Source: Dysgonomonas sp. ZJ279 (lineage in GTDB: Bacteria; Bacteroidota; Bacteroidia; Bacteroidales; Dysgonomonadaceae). Taken from it: 64,000 nucleotides of DNA. The translations under genes were made by a program, and so were the position numbers. This document shows, one piece after another, positions 32,952 through 42,614 of the stretch (within the stretch, counting starts at the first letter, position 1; every line of letters starts with the position of its first letter). The stretch covers positions 1 to 64,000 of the forward strand of contig NZ_JAAKEL010000001.1 of the NCBI RefSeq assembly GCF_011039205.1, read 5' to 3'. The notes below the pieces were generated by a model that saw only the letters and a list, made by a program, of their open reading frames with translations, searched no databases and was not told the DNA's origin.

Positions 32952-33860
32952 TTATTTTACAGCTTCCACTGTATATCCCAATTTCGATAATTGATAAAGA
33001 AGTCCTTCTTCGCCAGCCAGATGCAATGCACCTACGGCTATCATACTGGGTTTGTCTTTCATTATGGCAGGTAGTTCACCTATCCATTTGTTGTTTCTGT
33101 TTTTCAGTAAAGCATCTTTGTGAGATTTCGATGTCGGGCATGGATCATTCGGATCATTTAATGCTAGATTGTACATCCCGGTCAGGTTTCCTGCATAATA
33201 GTAATCGTTTAGCAGGTCTGCCGTTTCTTTTTCGAAGCTGTTATTACTTACCGTACATATCAATACTTCTATCTGTGCCTCCATTGGTTCGGAGTCTAAT
33301 AGTGCATGAACCTGATCTTCGATGCTCTCCAGTCCGAGTATTGTTTTACCATTATCATTTGCAGTACGTTGTAGATATTCGTCGATAGACTCTTGTCCCA
33401 TTTTATATTCAGGATATAGCTTTGTGTATAAAGCCAGGCTGTATAGTGTCGATAAAATGCCCGGTCTCATTCTGCCTACCTTGTCAAGACCTACACCTAA
33501 TACCTCATTCAAGCCTTTGTCGAGTATTTCATAATCTTCTTTCGATAAGAGTGTATGATAAGTTTCGCTGTCAGGCATCATTGCTACTTTTAGCAGTTTG
33601 GCTTGCATTTCTGCCTCATTACCCATAAGTATTTCTCCTACTACCTGATTGGTTGCGTTTAAGGCTTCTTTCAAGCCCGATATGCTGTCTGTAAAGCTTA
33701 CAGGAGCCAGATGATGAGTACCTACTATATACGAAGGCCGTGTAATGCCGTTACCCGATATTTTCCATAATAGCGAGCCGGAAAGCTTATTTATATCCTG
33801 AGCCGAAGCTATTGTTGCTGTAAATATCAGTAAGACTAAAGTGATGAATGCTTTTTTCAT
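32952..33860 (-). CDS. TraB/GumN family protein
   Basis: A 302-residue exported protein (signal peptide about 1-20, ending ASAQD). The segment NGITRPSYIVGTHHLAP (about 36-52) with the GTHH motif, the helical middle and the C-terminal MIAVGALHLAGEEGLL are hallmarks of the TraB/GumN family. The family fold is Tiki-like; its role in bacteria is not settled, probably metal-dependent peptidase-like. It is located 28 bases downstream of the sigma-linked membrane protein gene. Confidence 0.8.
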   Translation of the reverse strand: MKKAFITLVLLIFTATIASAQDINKLSGSLLWKISGNGITRPSYIVGTHHLAPVSFTDSISGLKEALNATNQVVGEILMGNEAEMQAKLLKVAMMPDSETYHTLLSKEDYEILDKGLNEVLGVGLDKVGRMRPGILSTLYSLALYTKLYPEYKMGQESIDEYLQRTANDNGKTILGLESIEDQVHALLDSEPMEAQIEVLICTVSNNSFEKETADLLNDYYYAGNLTGMYNLALNDPNDPCPTSKSHKDALLKNRNNKWIGELPAIMKDKPSMIAVGALHLAGEEGLLYQLSKLGYTVEAVK

Positions 33861-33888
33861 TATAACTTTTGATATTAGATGATTAATA

Positions 33889-34479
33889 TTACCCGTTGTC
33901 CTGCTCGAAGTCTTTAATTTCGGCTATTGATTTCTCTATCTGACTTATGTTTTGCATATAAATATAGCGGTAAATTACATATACAATATATGCGCAAGTT
34001 AATATTATAATAAAAGTTGCACCTATTGTTATTAAAGAATACATTATTGGGTTGTTCTCATTCGAAGCTGTTGTATAACGTTCGTATACAACGATACCGG
34101 TAAATGCGATGCACCAGATTATTCCTACTATGATTTCTCTCAGAATGTACCTCTTATATTTTGTAATAGCAATCGATGTCTCTAATATGCTCATTTCTGA
34201 TAGATTTATTTTTTTCAGAAACCTATATTTGTATATTTGCCATGTCAATCCACAAATAAAACTTATTAAACAGAAGATCATTAAATAATATGGCTTTTCG
34301 AATATGGCGATTATCGGTACGCATAAAGCAGCAATGATTAAAATCCATTTTTCGAATGTCATTAAATTCTCTAATGCATTCTTGCCTCTGTTATCAAGCA
34401 TTCTTTGAATTTTCTCTTCGCTTATTGTTGGCTTTATTTCTCTTTCCTGCCAACTCTTTTTTATATTGTCTAAATCCAT
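33889..34479 (-). CDS. Membrane protein linked to ECF sigma factor
   Basis: A 196-residue protein with a soluble N-terminus (about 1-40) and about four membrane segments (45-62, 66-86, 118-136, 148-170). It lies 11 bases after the sigma factor gene, so it is a candidate anti-sigma or partner protein. The N-terminal SWQEREIKPTISEEKIQRML segment is seen in Bacteroidetes proteins of this slot. The role is inferred from context. Confidence 0.6.
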   Translation of the reverse strand: MDLDNIKKSWQEREIKPTISEEKIQRMLDNRGKNALENLMTFEKWILIIAALCVPIIAIFEKPYYLMIFCLISFICGLTWQIYKYRFLKKINLSEMSILETSIAITKYKRYILREIIVGIIWCIAFTGIVVYERYTTASNENNPIMYSLITIGATFIIILTCAYIVYVIYRYIYMQNISQIEKSIAEIKDFEQDNG

Positions 34480-34490
34480 AATAGATAGTG

Positions 34491-34955
34491 TTACTTGTTC
34501 GACATCTGTTTCATCTTCTCTTTAGTCCTATTTAGCTTTGTGGCTACGTTGGTTACGCTTAACCCCGTAATCTCTGCTATTTCTTTATAAGACTTATCGT
34601 CAAGATAGAGTAGAACCAATGCCCGTTCTATTTTTCCCAGTCTGTTTATGAGACTATACAATTCTTTTATCTGGTCGTTGTTGTCAGTTATATCGGGTAT
34701 GTCGATCGCAATATCAACTATGTTGATATTTCTCGTGCTACGTCGATAGAACGATACGCATGTATTCAGAGCGATGCGGTATATCCATGTCGAATATTTG
34801 CTCTCACCCCTGAATGAAGGATATGATTTCCAAAGGTTGAGTACAATTTCCTGATAAAGGTCTCCTATGGGATATTCTTTATCAGTGTAAAAAGAGGCAA
34901 CCTTGTAAATGATACCTTCGTTCTGCTGTATCATCGTCATAAACTGCTTATCCAA
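34491..34955 (-). CDS. ECF-type RNA polymerase sigma factor
   Basis: A 154-residue sigma-70 family protein. Region 2 contains IGDLYQEIVLNLWKSYPSF and STWIYRIALNTC; region 4 has the HTH LDDKSYKEIAEITGLSVTNVATKLNR. This is the size and layout of ECF factors. It probably forms an autoregulated unit with the downstream membrane protein; the TraB gene may be part of the same transcript. Confidence 0.9.
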   Translation of the reverse strand: MDKQFMTMIQQNEGIIYKVASFYTDKEYPIGDLYQEIVLNLWKSYPSFRGESKYSTWIYRIALNTCVSFYRRSTRNINIVDIAIDIPDITDNNDQIKELYSLINRLGKIERALVLLYLDDKSYKEIAEITGLSVTNVATKLNRTKEKMKQMSNK

Positions 34956-35021
34956 CTTTTACCGTTTTTTTGATTTACAATTGTTGTTTTCTTATCAGTC
35001 GCATATCTGTTTATATAATCA

Positions 35022-35029
35022 CAAATTTA
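35022..35029 (-). promoter_or_regulatory. Candidate -7 box of sigma factor gene
   Basis: TAAATTTG on the minus strand matches TAnnTTTG, about 67 bases before the sigma ATG. Confidence 0.35.
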
Positions 35030-35078
35030 ACGAGAAAAATGAATTTACACTATTAATCTATTGTTTGCATAAGATAAG

Positions 35079-35112
35079 AAAAGCCGCCCACAAAGGAGCA
35101 GCTTTTTCTTTA
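35079..35112 (-). terminator. Probable terminator after the DUF4136 gene
   Basis: AAAAGC...GCTTTT with additional GC and CC/GG pairs forms an imperfect stem, followed on the minus strand by a T-rich run. Confidence 0.5.
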
Positions 35113-35131
35113 ATTTTCTGTTATAGTGATT

Positions 35132-35773
35132 TTACTTAGACTTCACTGTTGAATTTACGATTGTTGCAGGAGGGAAGCTTGCAAGCATTTGAGTAACATA
35201 TTTCATAATTCTTGCATCTGCATCGCGTCCGAAGTTCTTATCGATGTCGCGGTTACCTGCTGCATGCCAAACAAGTGTGTTTTGTTTAGCATCTATCAAG
35301 TCTATCAATAACGATCCTTTGTGATAAATATCTACATTGTGTTGAGTACGAGATACGCTAGATCCACCCATCATCATAGGGCCACCCCACATGTAAGGTC
35401 GGTGGAATCCACCCATCATCATACCACCCATACCCATGCCGCCCATGCCCATACCCATACCGGTAGTCATAGTGGAACTGGAATGAGATTCTCTCGATTC
35501 AACAAAAGCTAAGGCATTTACCAATAAATCAGGATTTTCCGATTCGGTAAGTCCTCTTTCTATCAAAGCTGCTTTTATTGATGAGTAGATACGTGTTCTA
35601 TTCAAATCTGTGATAGTTTGAGCTTCAGTGTCTAGCTTATAGATACCGAATGTTTTATATTTCGAGAAGTCTACACTACGATCATAGTCGGTAGATACGG
35701 TCAGTGACGATTTACATGAGGTAAATATCAGTACGCTAAATAGTACTAGCGAAAAAAACTTAAATGCTCTCAT
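35132..35773 (-). CDS. DUF4136 lipoprotein with Met/Gly-rich insert
   Basis: The start MRAFKFFSL at 35773 gives a lipoprotein signal (FTSC). DYDRSVDFSKYKTFGIYK is the usual start of the DUF4136 domain, and the C-terminal part (HNVDIYHKGSLLIDLIDA, LVWHAAGNRDI) completes it. A low-complexity Gly/Met-rich stretch, repeating MGMGG and ending in MMMGG, is inserted in the middle. The function of the family is unknown; it is probably periplasmic or outer-membrane anchored. The Met cluster could bind soft metals, which is speculation. Confidence 0.75.
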   Translation of the reverse strand: MRAFKFFSLVLFSVLIFTSCKSSLTVSTDYDRSVDFSKYKTFGIYKLDTEAQTITDLNRTRIYSSIKAALIERGLTESENPDLLVNALAFVESRESHSSSTMTTGMGMGMGGMGMGGMMMGGFHRPYMWGGPMMMGGSSVSRTQHNVDIYHKGSLLIDLIDAKQNTLVWHAAGNRDIDKNFGRDADARIMKYVTQMLASFPPATIVNSTVKSK

Positions 35774-36054
35774 AATTTTATAATTTTCTTTTTTATAAAT
35801 CCTAATATTAATTCTATTTGCTTCTATATTAATTAACAAAAAAAGGCGTTTATTGTTTCGCAATATTTACGAATTCATGTAAATCTTTTAACTTTTACTT
35901 TCTATAACATAACTTTAATGTATAATGTTCATCGATTGTTGGGTAATTATCTAATTTATAATAGGTAGTGTGCGTTAGAAAGAATATGCGGAAAAGCTCA
36001 TATGTAATATTGGGCTATGCATCTTTAAAAATTAACAGTACTGATAAGGCAAAA

Positions 36055-36090
36055 AAAGAGGCTGAACTCTTATTGAGCCAGCCTCTTTAT
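36055..36090. terminator. pnp terminator
   Basis: AAAGAGGCTG and CAGCCTCTTT form a 10-bp stem with a 14-base loop, just after the pnp stop on the minus strand. Confidence 0.8.
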
Positions 36091-36110
36091 ATGTGAATAG
36101 AATTAACTAT

Positions 36111-38282
36111 TTAAGCTTCGGGGTTGTTACCGTTATCTTGTTTGATAATTGGTCTTTCAGGTCTTGGAGGACGAGGAAGGAGAACTTTGCGAGATAGTTT
36201 GATTTTACCCGATTTCGCATCGATATCTACAAGTTTCACCTCGATGATATCACCTTCTTTTAGTCCTGCATTTTCCATATCTTCGATACGATCCCAAGAG
36301 ATCTCAGAGATATGAAGCAAACCATCTTTGCCCGGTAGGAATTCGCAGAATGCACCATAAGGCATTATAGAGCGAACTTTAGCCTCGTATACTTCACCTA
36401 TTTCAGGGACAGTAACGATGCCTTTTATCTTAGCCATAGCAGCATCGATAGCTACCTTGTTGTTTGCTGATATTTCAACACGTCCGTATCCGTCAATTTC
36501 TTCGATAGTAACTACAGCACCGGTTTCTTCTTGGATACCTTGAATAATCTTTCCACCAGGTCCGATTACAGCGCCAATAAATTCTTTACCGATAATTACA
36601 ACTTCGATACGCGGAGCATTTGGTTTGAAGTCGTCTCTTGGTTCAGCGATTGTTTCAAGTACTTTACCTAAGATGTGAAGGCGACCTTCACGAGCTTGGT
36701 TCAATGCTTTCTCAAGAATTTCGTAAGATAGACCATCTACTTTTATATCCATTTGAGTAGCAGTGATACCGTCTCTTGTTCCACATACCTTGAAGTCCAT
36801 ATCACCTAAATGATCTTCGTCTCCCAAGATGTCAGATAGTACAGCAAAGTTTGTACCTTTTTTCTCAGAGATAAGTCCCATTGCAATACCTGTTACCGGT
36901 TTTTTGATTTTAACACCTGCATCCATAAGGGCAAGAGTTCCCGCACATACAGTAGCCATAGACGATGATCCGTTCGATTCAAGAATCTCAGATACAATAC
37001 GTATTACGTATGCATAGTCTGTAGGGATCATTGGTTTAAGTGCTCTGTGGGCAAGATTTCCGTGTCCTACTTCGCGACGACCAACACCACGTTGTGGTCT
37101 AGCGTCACCTGTTGAGAATGGAGGAAAGTTGTAATGTAGAAGGAATCTCTCTCTACCATTGTTAAGAACATCGTCGATGATTTTCTCATCCATCTTTGTT
37201 CCTAAAGTAACAGTTGTAAGCGATTGAGTTTCTCCACGAGTGAAGATAGCCGATCCGTGAGCTCCCGGTAGATAATCTACTTCGCTCCAGATAGGACGGA
37301 TTTCGGTAGTCGAACGTCCATCAAGACGTTTACCTTCGTCAAGGATAGAACGGCGCATAGCTTCTTTCTCAACGTCATGGTAATAACGTGAGATAAGAGA
37401 ACCTTTTTCTTTTAGTTCTTCCTCCGTAAGAGTTGCTTTATATTCGTCAACGATCGCAGCAAAGTTATCGCCACGTTCGTGCTTGTTTGTGTTGCATGAT
37501 GTTGCTACAGCATATGCTTTGTCGTAACATTTAGCCCATACGTCTTTGCGTAGGTCTTCATCATTTGTTTCGTGGCAGTATTCACGTTTTTTAGTCGTAC
37601 CGCAAGCTTCCATTAGTTCTAATTGAACTTGGCATTGTACCTTAATAGCTTCGTGTGCAACTTTAATCGCCTCAAGCATTTCTGCTTCCGACACTTCTTT
37701 AAATTCACCTTCTACCATCATAATATTATCCATAGTAGCACCTACCATGATATCCATATCCGCTTTTTCAAGTTGATCGAATGTCGGATTAACCATAAAT
37801 TTGCCATCTATACGAGCCACTCTCACTTCCGAGATAGGTCCGTTGAAAGGAATATCAGATACGGCAAGAGCTGCTGAAGCAGCAAGACCTGCAAGTGCAT
37901 CAGGAATATCTATTCCGTCTGAAGAAAACAATATAATATTAACAAATACTTCAGCGTGATAGTCATCTGGGAACAATGGGCGAAGCACACGGTCAACCAA
38001 ACGACATGTCAGAATTTCGTAATCTGAAGCACGTCCTTCTCTCTTTTGAAAGCCACCGGGAAAACGGCCGAATGCCGCAAATTTTTCCTTGTATTCTACT
38101 TGTAGTGGCATAAAATCTACATCCGGTTTAGCGTCTTTTGCTGCACACACTGTTGCTAGCATCATGGTGTTACCCATGCGTACCATAACAGAGCCGTCGG
38201 CTTGTTTTGCTAATTTTCCGGTTTCAATGGTGATAGACCTTCCATCACCTAAATCGATACTTTTTGTAATCGGATTCATCAT
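36111..38282 (-). CDS. pnp: Polynucleotide phosphorylase
   Basis: With ATG 38282 ([10 protein letters not shown]) it is about 723 residues, a full-length PNPase: two RNase PH-like domains (about 1-230 and 310-545, with [13 protein letters not shown] and [17 protein letters not shown]), a linking helical domain, a KH domain ([20 protein letters not shown]) and an S1 domain ([21 protein letters not shown]). It degrades RNA 3' to 5' using phosphate. The C-terminal tail is Pro/Arg-rich. It is a monocistronic unit between terminators and spacers. Confidence 0.95.
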   Translation of the reverse strand: MMNPITKSIDLGDGRSITIETGKLAKQADGSVMVRMGNTMMLATVCAAKDAKPDVDFMPLQVEYKEKFAAFGRFPGGFQKREGRASDYEILTCRLVDRVLRPLFPDDYHAEVFVNIILFSSDGIDIPDALAGLAASAALAVSDIPFNGPISEVRVARIDGKFMVNPTFDQLEKADMDIMVGATMDNIMMVEGEFKEVSEAEMLEAIKVAHEAIKVQCQVQLELMEACGTTKKREYCHETNDEDLRKDVWAKCYDKAYAVATSCNTNKHERGDNFAAIVDEYKATLTEEELKEKGSLISRYYHDVEKEAMRRSILDEGKRLDGRSTTEIRPIWSEVDYLPGAHGSAIFTRGETQSLTTVTLGTKMDEKIIDDVLNNGRERFLLHYNFPPFSTGDARPQRGVGRREVGHGNLAHRALKPMIPTDYAYVIRIVSEILESNGSSSMATVCAGTLALMDAGVKIKKPVTGIAMGLISEKKGTNFAVLSDILGDEDHLGDMDFKVCGTRDGITATQMDIKVDGLSYEILEKALNQAREGRLHILGKVLETIAEPRDDFKPNAPRIEVVIIGKEFIGAVIGPGGKIIQGIQEETGAVVTIEEIDGYGRVEISANNKVAIDAAMAKIKGIVTVPEIGEVYEAKVRSIMPYGAFCEFLPGKDGLLHISEISWDRIEDMENAGLKEGDIIEVKLVDIDAKSGKIKLSRKVLLPRPPRPERPIIKQDNGNNPEA

Positions 38283-38449
38283 AATTTCTTTTTTTCTAAA
38301 CTTCTTAAAATCGCACAAATGTACACAAAGTTTTTCATATATAGAGGGCTGATGCTGTAAAAGATAGCTGTGTAAAAGAAAGTAATAAGCATTTCTGAGG
38401 GTCGTTGGTGATTTTTATTTCAGAAGTCAAATATTAAGTAAAATTATTT

Positions 38450-38457
38450 TATCTTTG
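38450..38457 (+). promoter_or_regulatory. Candidate -7 box
   Basis: TATCTTTG matches TAnnTTTG, about 73 bases before the ATG of the plug-domain gene. Confidence 0.4.
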
Positions 38458-38529
38458 AGATATAACCTGATACGTAACTGGTTATATCCGGTGTTTTTTA
38501 ACCTATTCTCCATTTAACCTAATCTGACT

Positions 38530-39198
38530 ATGAAAAAGCTACTATTAATCTGTTTTTACATTCTCTCGGTGTTAGTAATGAAAGGCAAGGATATTTCGGG
38601 TACAATTTCCGACAATAAAGGGAAGCCGAAGAAGAATTTAGTCGTCAAGATTAAAGGACAATTCAATCAGGTAGAAACACTCAAAGACGGTACATTCTCT
38701 TTAAGTGATGTTAACGAAAGAGATACTTTGGTTATTAAAATATCGACTTATACGGAGGCTTTAATTGCGGTAAAAAATAAAGATGTATTTAATATTGTTC
38801 TTGATAAGAAAACATTCGATGTCGATAATGGTGCTGAAAAAACAACTCATGAATATTCCTATAAGAAGCGCGCACCCAGAGGAGATAAAATGACTCGGGA
38901 AGAAATCGTAGACTCGGGACTTAATCAAGTATCAGAACTTATAAAGAGGAGATTTGCCGGGGCAAACGTTTATACAGGGGTAGATGGCGCGATTGGAATC
39001 CGTTTTAGAGGAGATAACTCTATAAATTTGAAAAGTGCGGCGCTTATTATAGTAGATAATACAGAATATTCAAGCCTTGCTGATGTCGATTCGTCACTAG
39101 ATATTCAAACTATAGAAAGTATAGAGGTAATAAGAGATGGTGCTGGCTATGGCACACGGGGAGCAAGTGGGGTTATTATAATTAAAACGAAGAAATAG
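38530..39198 (+). CDS. Stand-alone carboxypeptidase-regulatory-like plus TonB plug protein
   Basis: A 222-residue exported protein. After the signal peptide (1-20) comes a CarboxypepD_reg-like beta domain (ISGTISDNKGKPKKN...), then a TonB-receptor plug (about 120-222) ending in the SusC-type GYGTRGASGVIIIKTK signature. SusC-like receptors continue with a 600-800 residue barrel, but here the gene ends at the plug and the sequence after the stop carries no barrel frame. Such free plugs occur in Bacteroidetes; their role is not known. It could be a remnant or a partner of another receptor. Confidence 0.8.
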   Translation: MKKLLLICFYILSVLVMKGKDISGTISDNKGKPKKNLVVKIKGQFNQVETLKDGTFSLSDVNERDTLVIKISTYTEALIAVKNKDVFNIVLDKKTFDVDNGAEKTTHEYSYKKRAPRGDKMTREEIVDSGLNQVSELIKRRFAGANVYTGVDGAIGIRFRGDNSINLKSAALIIVDNTEYSSLADVDSSLDIQTIESIEVIRDGAGYGTRGASGVIIIKTKK

Positions 39199-39259
39199 TT
39201 ACCTATGTGTTAATCTCTAGTCTCTAATGCAATGTTTATAAGGTGTATACTGAAAGCTA

Positions 39260-39841
39260 TTAATTGTTCTTTCTGAAATCCCAAGGTGCTACCGGATTTT
39301 TCATGCTCCAAATATTTATTTTACGGTGGCGTGCATCCTCTTCCAGTTCAAGATAGCGTGGCGATTTATTATACTTATATCGCCATGCCAGTCCGTTTTT
39401 AAGCAGTTCTTCATTTATATTTATACCATCAGCATGTACTACCCCTAATATGCGTTGATATTGGTCTCTGCCAATTATGTCTACAGTGATGTGTTTATCT
39501 ATACACAGGTCTTTTGTGAAGTTGGTTGCTTTAGTCCCGAAGTCTTGCCCTGTCTCTGGGCAGTCGACCCCATCGAGTCTTATTTTATGATGCGCACCTA
39601 GACTATCTAATAAGACTACTGTGTCTCCGTCCGATATACGGATAATTTTACCGTTAAGCTTATCGTTGGGTTTTACAATTATTGCTTCTGTCTGCTTATT
39701 GTCAGGTGTCTCGGTCGGGAAAAGATCTAAGTCATATATTTTCGATCCGCCGAAGAGAGTAACTAATGCTATGATAATTGCAAGTATAGTGCGAATATTC
39801 TTCTCTACACCCGACTGTTTTTTTCTCTTTCTTTTTGCCAT
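39260..39841 (-). CDS. Thermonuclease (SNase) family protein, membrane-anchored
   Basis: A 193-residue protein with a basic N-terminus (MAKRKRKK) and one transmembrane helix (about 14-34), then a staphylococcal-nuclease domain: RISDGDTVVLLDSLGAHHKIRLDGVDCPETGQDFG (residues about 67-101) and RDQYQRILGVVH. Asp and Arg positions typical of the active site (RLDGVDCPE, QRILG) are present. It probably hydrolyses nucleic acid outside the cytoplasm. Confidence 0.85.
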   Translation of the reverse strand: MAKRKRKKQSGVEKNIRTILAIIIALVTLFGGSKIYDLDLFPTETPDNKQTEAIIVKPNDKLNGKIIRISDGDTVVLLDSLGAHHKIRLDGVDCPETGQDFGTKATNFTKDLCIDKHITVDIIGRDQYQRILGVVHADGININEELLKNGLAWRYKYNKSPRYLELEEDARHRKINIWSMKNPVAPWDFRKNN

Positions 39842-39904
39842 TTATATTTATTGGTTGACGCGATATCTGGTTGGATAGTTTGTGTATCTACGTTTGCTTT
39901 TTAC

Positions 39905-40696
39905 TTAAAATCCACGCTGTCTCATCGCTTCAAAAGTTAGTACGGCAGTAGACACCGATACATTTAGTGAGTCTATTTTTCCTCGCATGGGTATTTTGAT
40001 TCTCGCATCGGCATTGTTAAGCCATGTAGTTGTTAAGCCATCCGCTTCTGTCCCCATAATAATAGCTGATGGTTGGGTGAAGTCAGTATCCTGATACCAT
40101 TGCGATGCTTGCAGTTCGGCTGCATACGATTTTATGTTCTTTTCTTTAAGGAAACCAAGTGCTTCATGTGAGGTGCAAATGGCAGTTTGTACAGTGAAAG
40201 AACAGCCTACACTAGAGCGTATAGCATTCGGATTGTACAGATCTGTAGTAGGATCGCAAATGATAACGGCATCTATTTGCGCGGCATCTGCTGTGCGAAG
40301 AATAGCACCTAAGTTGCCCGGTTTCTCCACAGCTTCGAGTACGATAATGAAAGGGTTGTCCGATAGTTTCAGGTTATTGAGATCGTGCGCTTTTGGTCGT
40401 GCTAAGGTTAGAAGTCCATCCGAACCTTCACGATAAGCAACTTTGTCGAAAACGGCTTGAGACACTTCTATTACTTTGTTTTCACCTACCGAATTAAGTA
40501 CATCAGGATAGTCGGTTTTTGTAAAAAGTTCGGGGCACACATACACCGATTCTATAATATAACCTGCTGATAAGGCAAGAGATAATTCGCGTGCTCCTTC
40601 GATAATAAAAAGGTTTTGTTCGTGTCGCTCTTTGTTTTTTGCGAGCTTCACTATATTTTTTATTTTCGGATTTTGCAGGCTGGTTATCCTTTCCAT
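39905..40696 (-). CDS. TrmH/SpoU family RNA methyltransferase
   Basis: A 263-residue 2'-O-methyltransferase. The N-terminal substrate-binding domain (NPKIKNIVKLAKNKERH) precedes the SPOUT domain with EKPGNLGAILRTADAA, NPNAIRSSVGC and a C-terminal IPMRGKIDSLNVSVSTAVLTFEA, the three SpoU motifs that form the trefoil knot and bind SAM. The target RNA (23S rRNA or tRNA) is not decided by sequence. Confidence 0.9.
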   Translation of the reverse strand: MERITSLQNPKIKNIVKLAKNKERHEQNLFIIEGARELSLALSAGYIIESVYVCPELFTKTDYPDVLNSVGENKVIEVSQAVFDKVAYREGSDGLLTLARPKAHDLNNLKLSDNPFIIVLEAVEKPGNLGAILRTADAAQIDAVIICDPTTDLYNPNAIRSSVGCSFTVQTAICTSHEALGFLKEKNIKSYAAELQASQWYQDTDFTQPSAIIMGTEADGLTTTWLNNADARIKIPMRGKIDSLNVSVSTAVLTFEAMRQRGF

Positions 40697-40840
40697 ATCT
40701 ATTGATTGTTTAGCTTAATGTAAATCGTTAAAACACTATTGTTTACTTATCACAGACTTTTATGTTGTACATAGATGGTTAATAAAATGATCTGCGACCT
40801 CAAAAATACGGATTAATTACAGACTAAAGTTCAAATTTCT

Positions 40841-40934
40841 TACCTTTGTGTCCGAAATAAATATGACAAGGTTAAAAATATATATTGTCCTTTTATTTTG
40901 CATGACTATTTGCTGTATATCTTCGGTACGATAG
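40841..40934 (+). other. Promoter-like box and 23-codon hydrophobic ORF
   Basis: TACCTTTG (40841-40848) fits TAnnTTTG. An ORF at 40863-40934 encodes 23 residues, MTRLKIYIVLLFC and onward, hydrophobic and Cys-containing. It precedes the lipoprotein gene by 35 bases and could be a leader peptide or a remnant signal sequence. Weak support. Confidence 0.25.
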
Positions 40935-40969
40935 TCGTAACAAACTTATAAAAGCAAAAGATAAATTTT

Positions 40970-41629
40970 ATGAAATACTCCTATATCGCTCTATCTGCCA
41001 TTCTATTACTTATCAGCTGTGGGTCAGCAGATAGCAAATCGGGAAAAGATGAACCTGTTGAAGCTAAAAGATACTCTCGATTCAGTGGTAATTATAATAA
41101 GACATTCGGCGATTTGCACGAATTACATATTGCTGCAGCGATAGAGAATGGAGTAGGGCCTTTTGTTTCGAGAAGCGATACAGCTTTGTATATGGATGAT
41201 TTGGTAAGGATTCCTAACGAGCTGGAAATATATAAAACCGATAAGTTGAAGCATTCTATGCCTTTTCTTGTGCCTAAAGCAGCAGCGTTATTATCTGATA
41301 TCGGGCTTAATTTTCGGGATTCTCTTATCAGGAAGGATATGCCGCTTTATAAACTTATTATTACCAGCATTACCCGTACCGACGATGATGTGAAAAGCTT
41401 GTCGAGACGTAATGGTAATGCGAGTGACAATTCGGCTCATCGCTATGGCACGACATTTGATATAGCTTGGACGCGATTCGATAAAGTAAATCAGACAGAC
41501 GAACGTACGTTGGATGACGGTAGGCTTAAAGCCGTGCTTGGACAGGTGCTTAACGATTTACATCAGCGTGACAGATGTTATATTAAACATGAGCGAAAGC
41601 AATCGTGTTTTCATATAACAGTACGATGA
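40970..41629 (+). CDS. DUF5715-like lipoprotein, possible murein peptidase
   Basis: A 219-residue lipoprotein (LLISC, Cys17). The C-terminal half contains SAHRYGTTFDIAWTRF (about 155-170), whose HxxGxxxD pattern recalls LAS-type metallopeptidases (M15/M74), and CYIKHERKQSCFHITV at the end could supply a further His. The family resembles DUF5715. A peptidoglycan-related periplasmic role is plausible. Confidence 0.65.
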   Translation: MKYSYIALSAILLLISCGSADSKSGKDEPVEAKRYSRFSGNYNKTFGDLHELHIAAAIENGVGPFVSRSDTALYMDDLVRIPNELEIYKTDKLKHSMPFLVPKAAALLSDIGLNFRDSLIRKDMPLYKLIITSITRTDDDVKSLSRRNGNASDNSAHRYGTTFDIAWTRFDKVNQTDERTLDDGRLKAVLGQVLNDLHQRDRCYIKHERKQSCFHITVR

Positions 41630-41669
41630 TAATTATATGTGAGGAGTAATCTTTATTAATATTTTCTTT

Positions 41670-41759
41670 GTCATCCCGAAACGTAGTGAGGGATCTGGCA
41701 TATAATTTACATTGTATTAAGAGAGTTGTAGTAGATTTCTCCTTTTAGTTCGGAATGAC
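41670..41759. repeat. Short MITE-like hairpin related to 26278-26514
   Basis: GTCATCCCGAAACGTAGTGAGGGATCT at one end (41670-41696) and an imperfect complement ending TTCGGAATGAC (to 41759) form an about 90-bp imperfect inverted repeat with the same termini as the larger copies. It lies between the DUF5715 and truA genes. Confidence 0.7.
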
Positions 41760-41789
41760 AGTGTTTTCCGGAAACATTAACTAAATGAA

Positions 41790-42542
41790 ATGAAAAGATA
41801 CTTTCTATATCTATCCTATAATGGTGAAAACTATTGCGGTTGGCAAATCCAACCGAATGGCCTTGCTGTGCAGGAAGTGGTAGAGAAGGCCTTGGCTACC
41901 CTTTTGCGCCAACCAACGCCCATAGTTGGAGCAGGACGTACCGACGCAGGGGTTCATGCACGAATGATGGTAGCGCATTTTGATAGTGACTGCGAGGGTC
42001 TGGACTTAAAACGCTTGACGAGTAAACTCAACAGTATTTTACCCAAAGATATTGCAATCTATAAAATAGTAGAGGTAAAAGCTGATGCTCATGCACGATT
42101 CGATGCTGTATCACGACTTTATAAGTATTATATAACAACAGCTAAAGATCCTTTTCTGCATAAGCTGAAATACAGAGCGATAGGCGATTTGAATGTAGAG
42201 GCAATGAATGCCTGTGCAGATATTTTATTCGAATATGTAGATTTCACCAGTTTCAGTAAACTGCATACCGATGTAAAAACAAACGATTGTCAGATAATGT
42301 ATGCCCGCTGGGAGCAGGATGGCGATGATTATGTATTTACAATCAAGGCTAATCGCTTCCTTCGTAACATGGTTCGTTCTATTGTAGGTACTTTGCTCGA
42401 AGCGGGTCGTGGTCGGTTAGATACTGACGGTATGCGTCGCATTATTGAGGCAAAGGATAGAGGCGTTGCAGGGACTTCTGTCCTGGGGCATGCCTTGTTT
42501 TTAGAAGATGTGGAGTATCCGGATGATATATTTGAAATATAA
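41790..42542 (+). CDS. truA: tRNA pseudouridine(38-40) synthase
   Basis: A 250-residue Tru[16 protein letters not shown] is the N-terminal signature, [12 protein letters not shown] contains the catalytic Asp, and [20 protein letters not shown] is the conserved C-terminal RNA-binding segment. It modifies U38-U40 in the anticodon stem of tRNAs. Followed after 72 bases by nhaA. Confidence 0.95.
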   Translation: MKRYFLYLSYNGENYCGWQIQPNGLAVQEVVEKALATLLRQPTPIVGAGRTDAGVHARMMVAHFDSDCEGLDLKRLTSKLNSILPKDIAIYKIVEVKADAHARFDAVSRLYKYYITTAKDPFLHKLKYRAIGDLNVEAMNACADILFEYVDFTSFSKLHTDVKTNDCQIMYARWEQDGDDYVFTIKANRFLRNMVRSIVGTLLEAGRGRLDTDGMRRIIEAKDRGVAGTSVLGHALFLEDVEYPDDIFEI

Positions 42543-42614
42543 AAATAATAATAACTATGTATGCTTATTTTCCTGTCTATAACTGCCTGTGAAAATTAAA
42601 ATAATGATATAACA

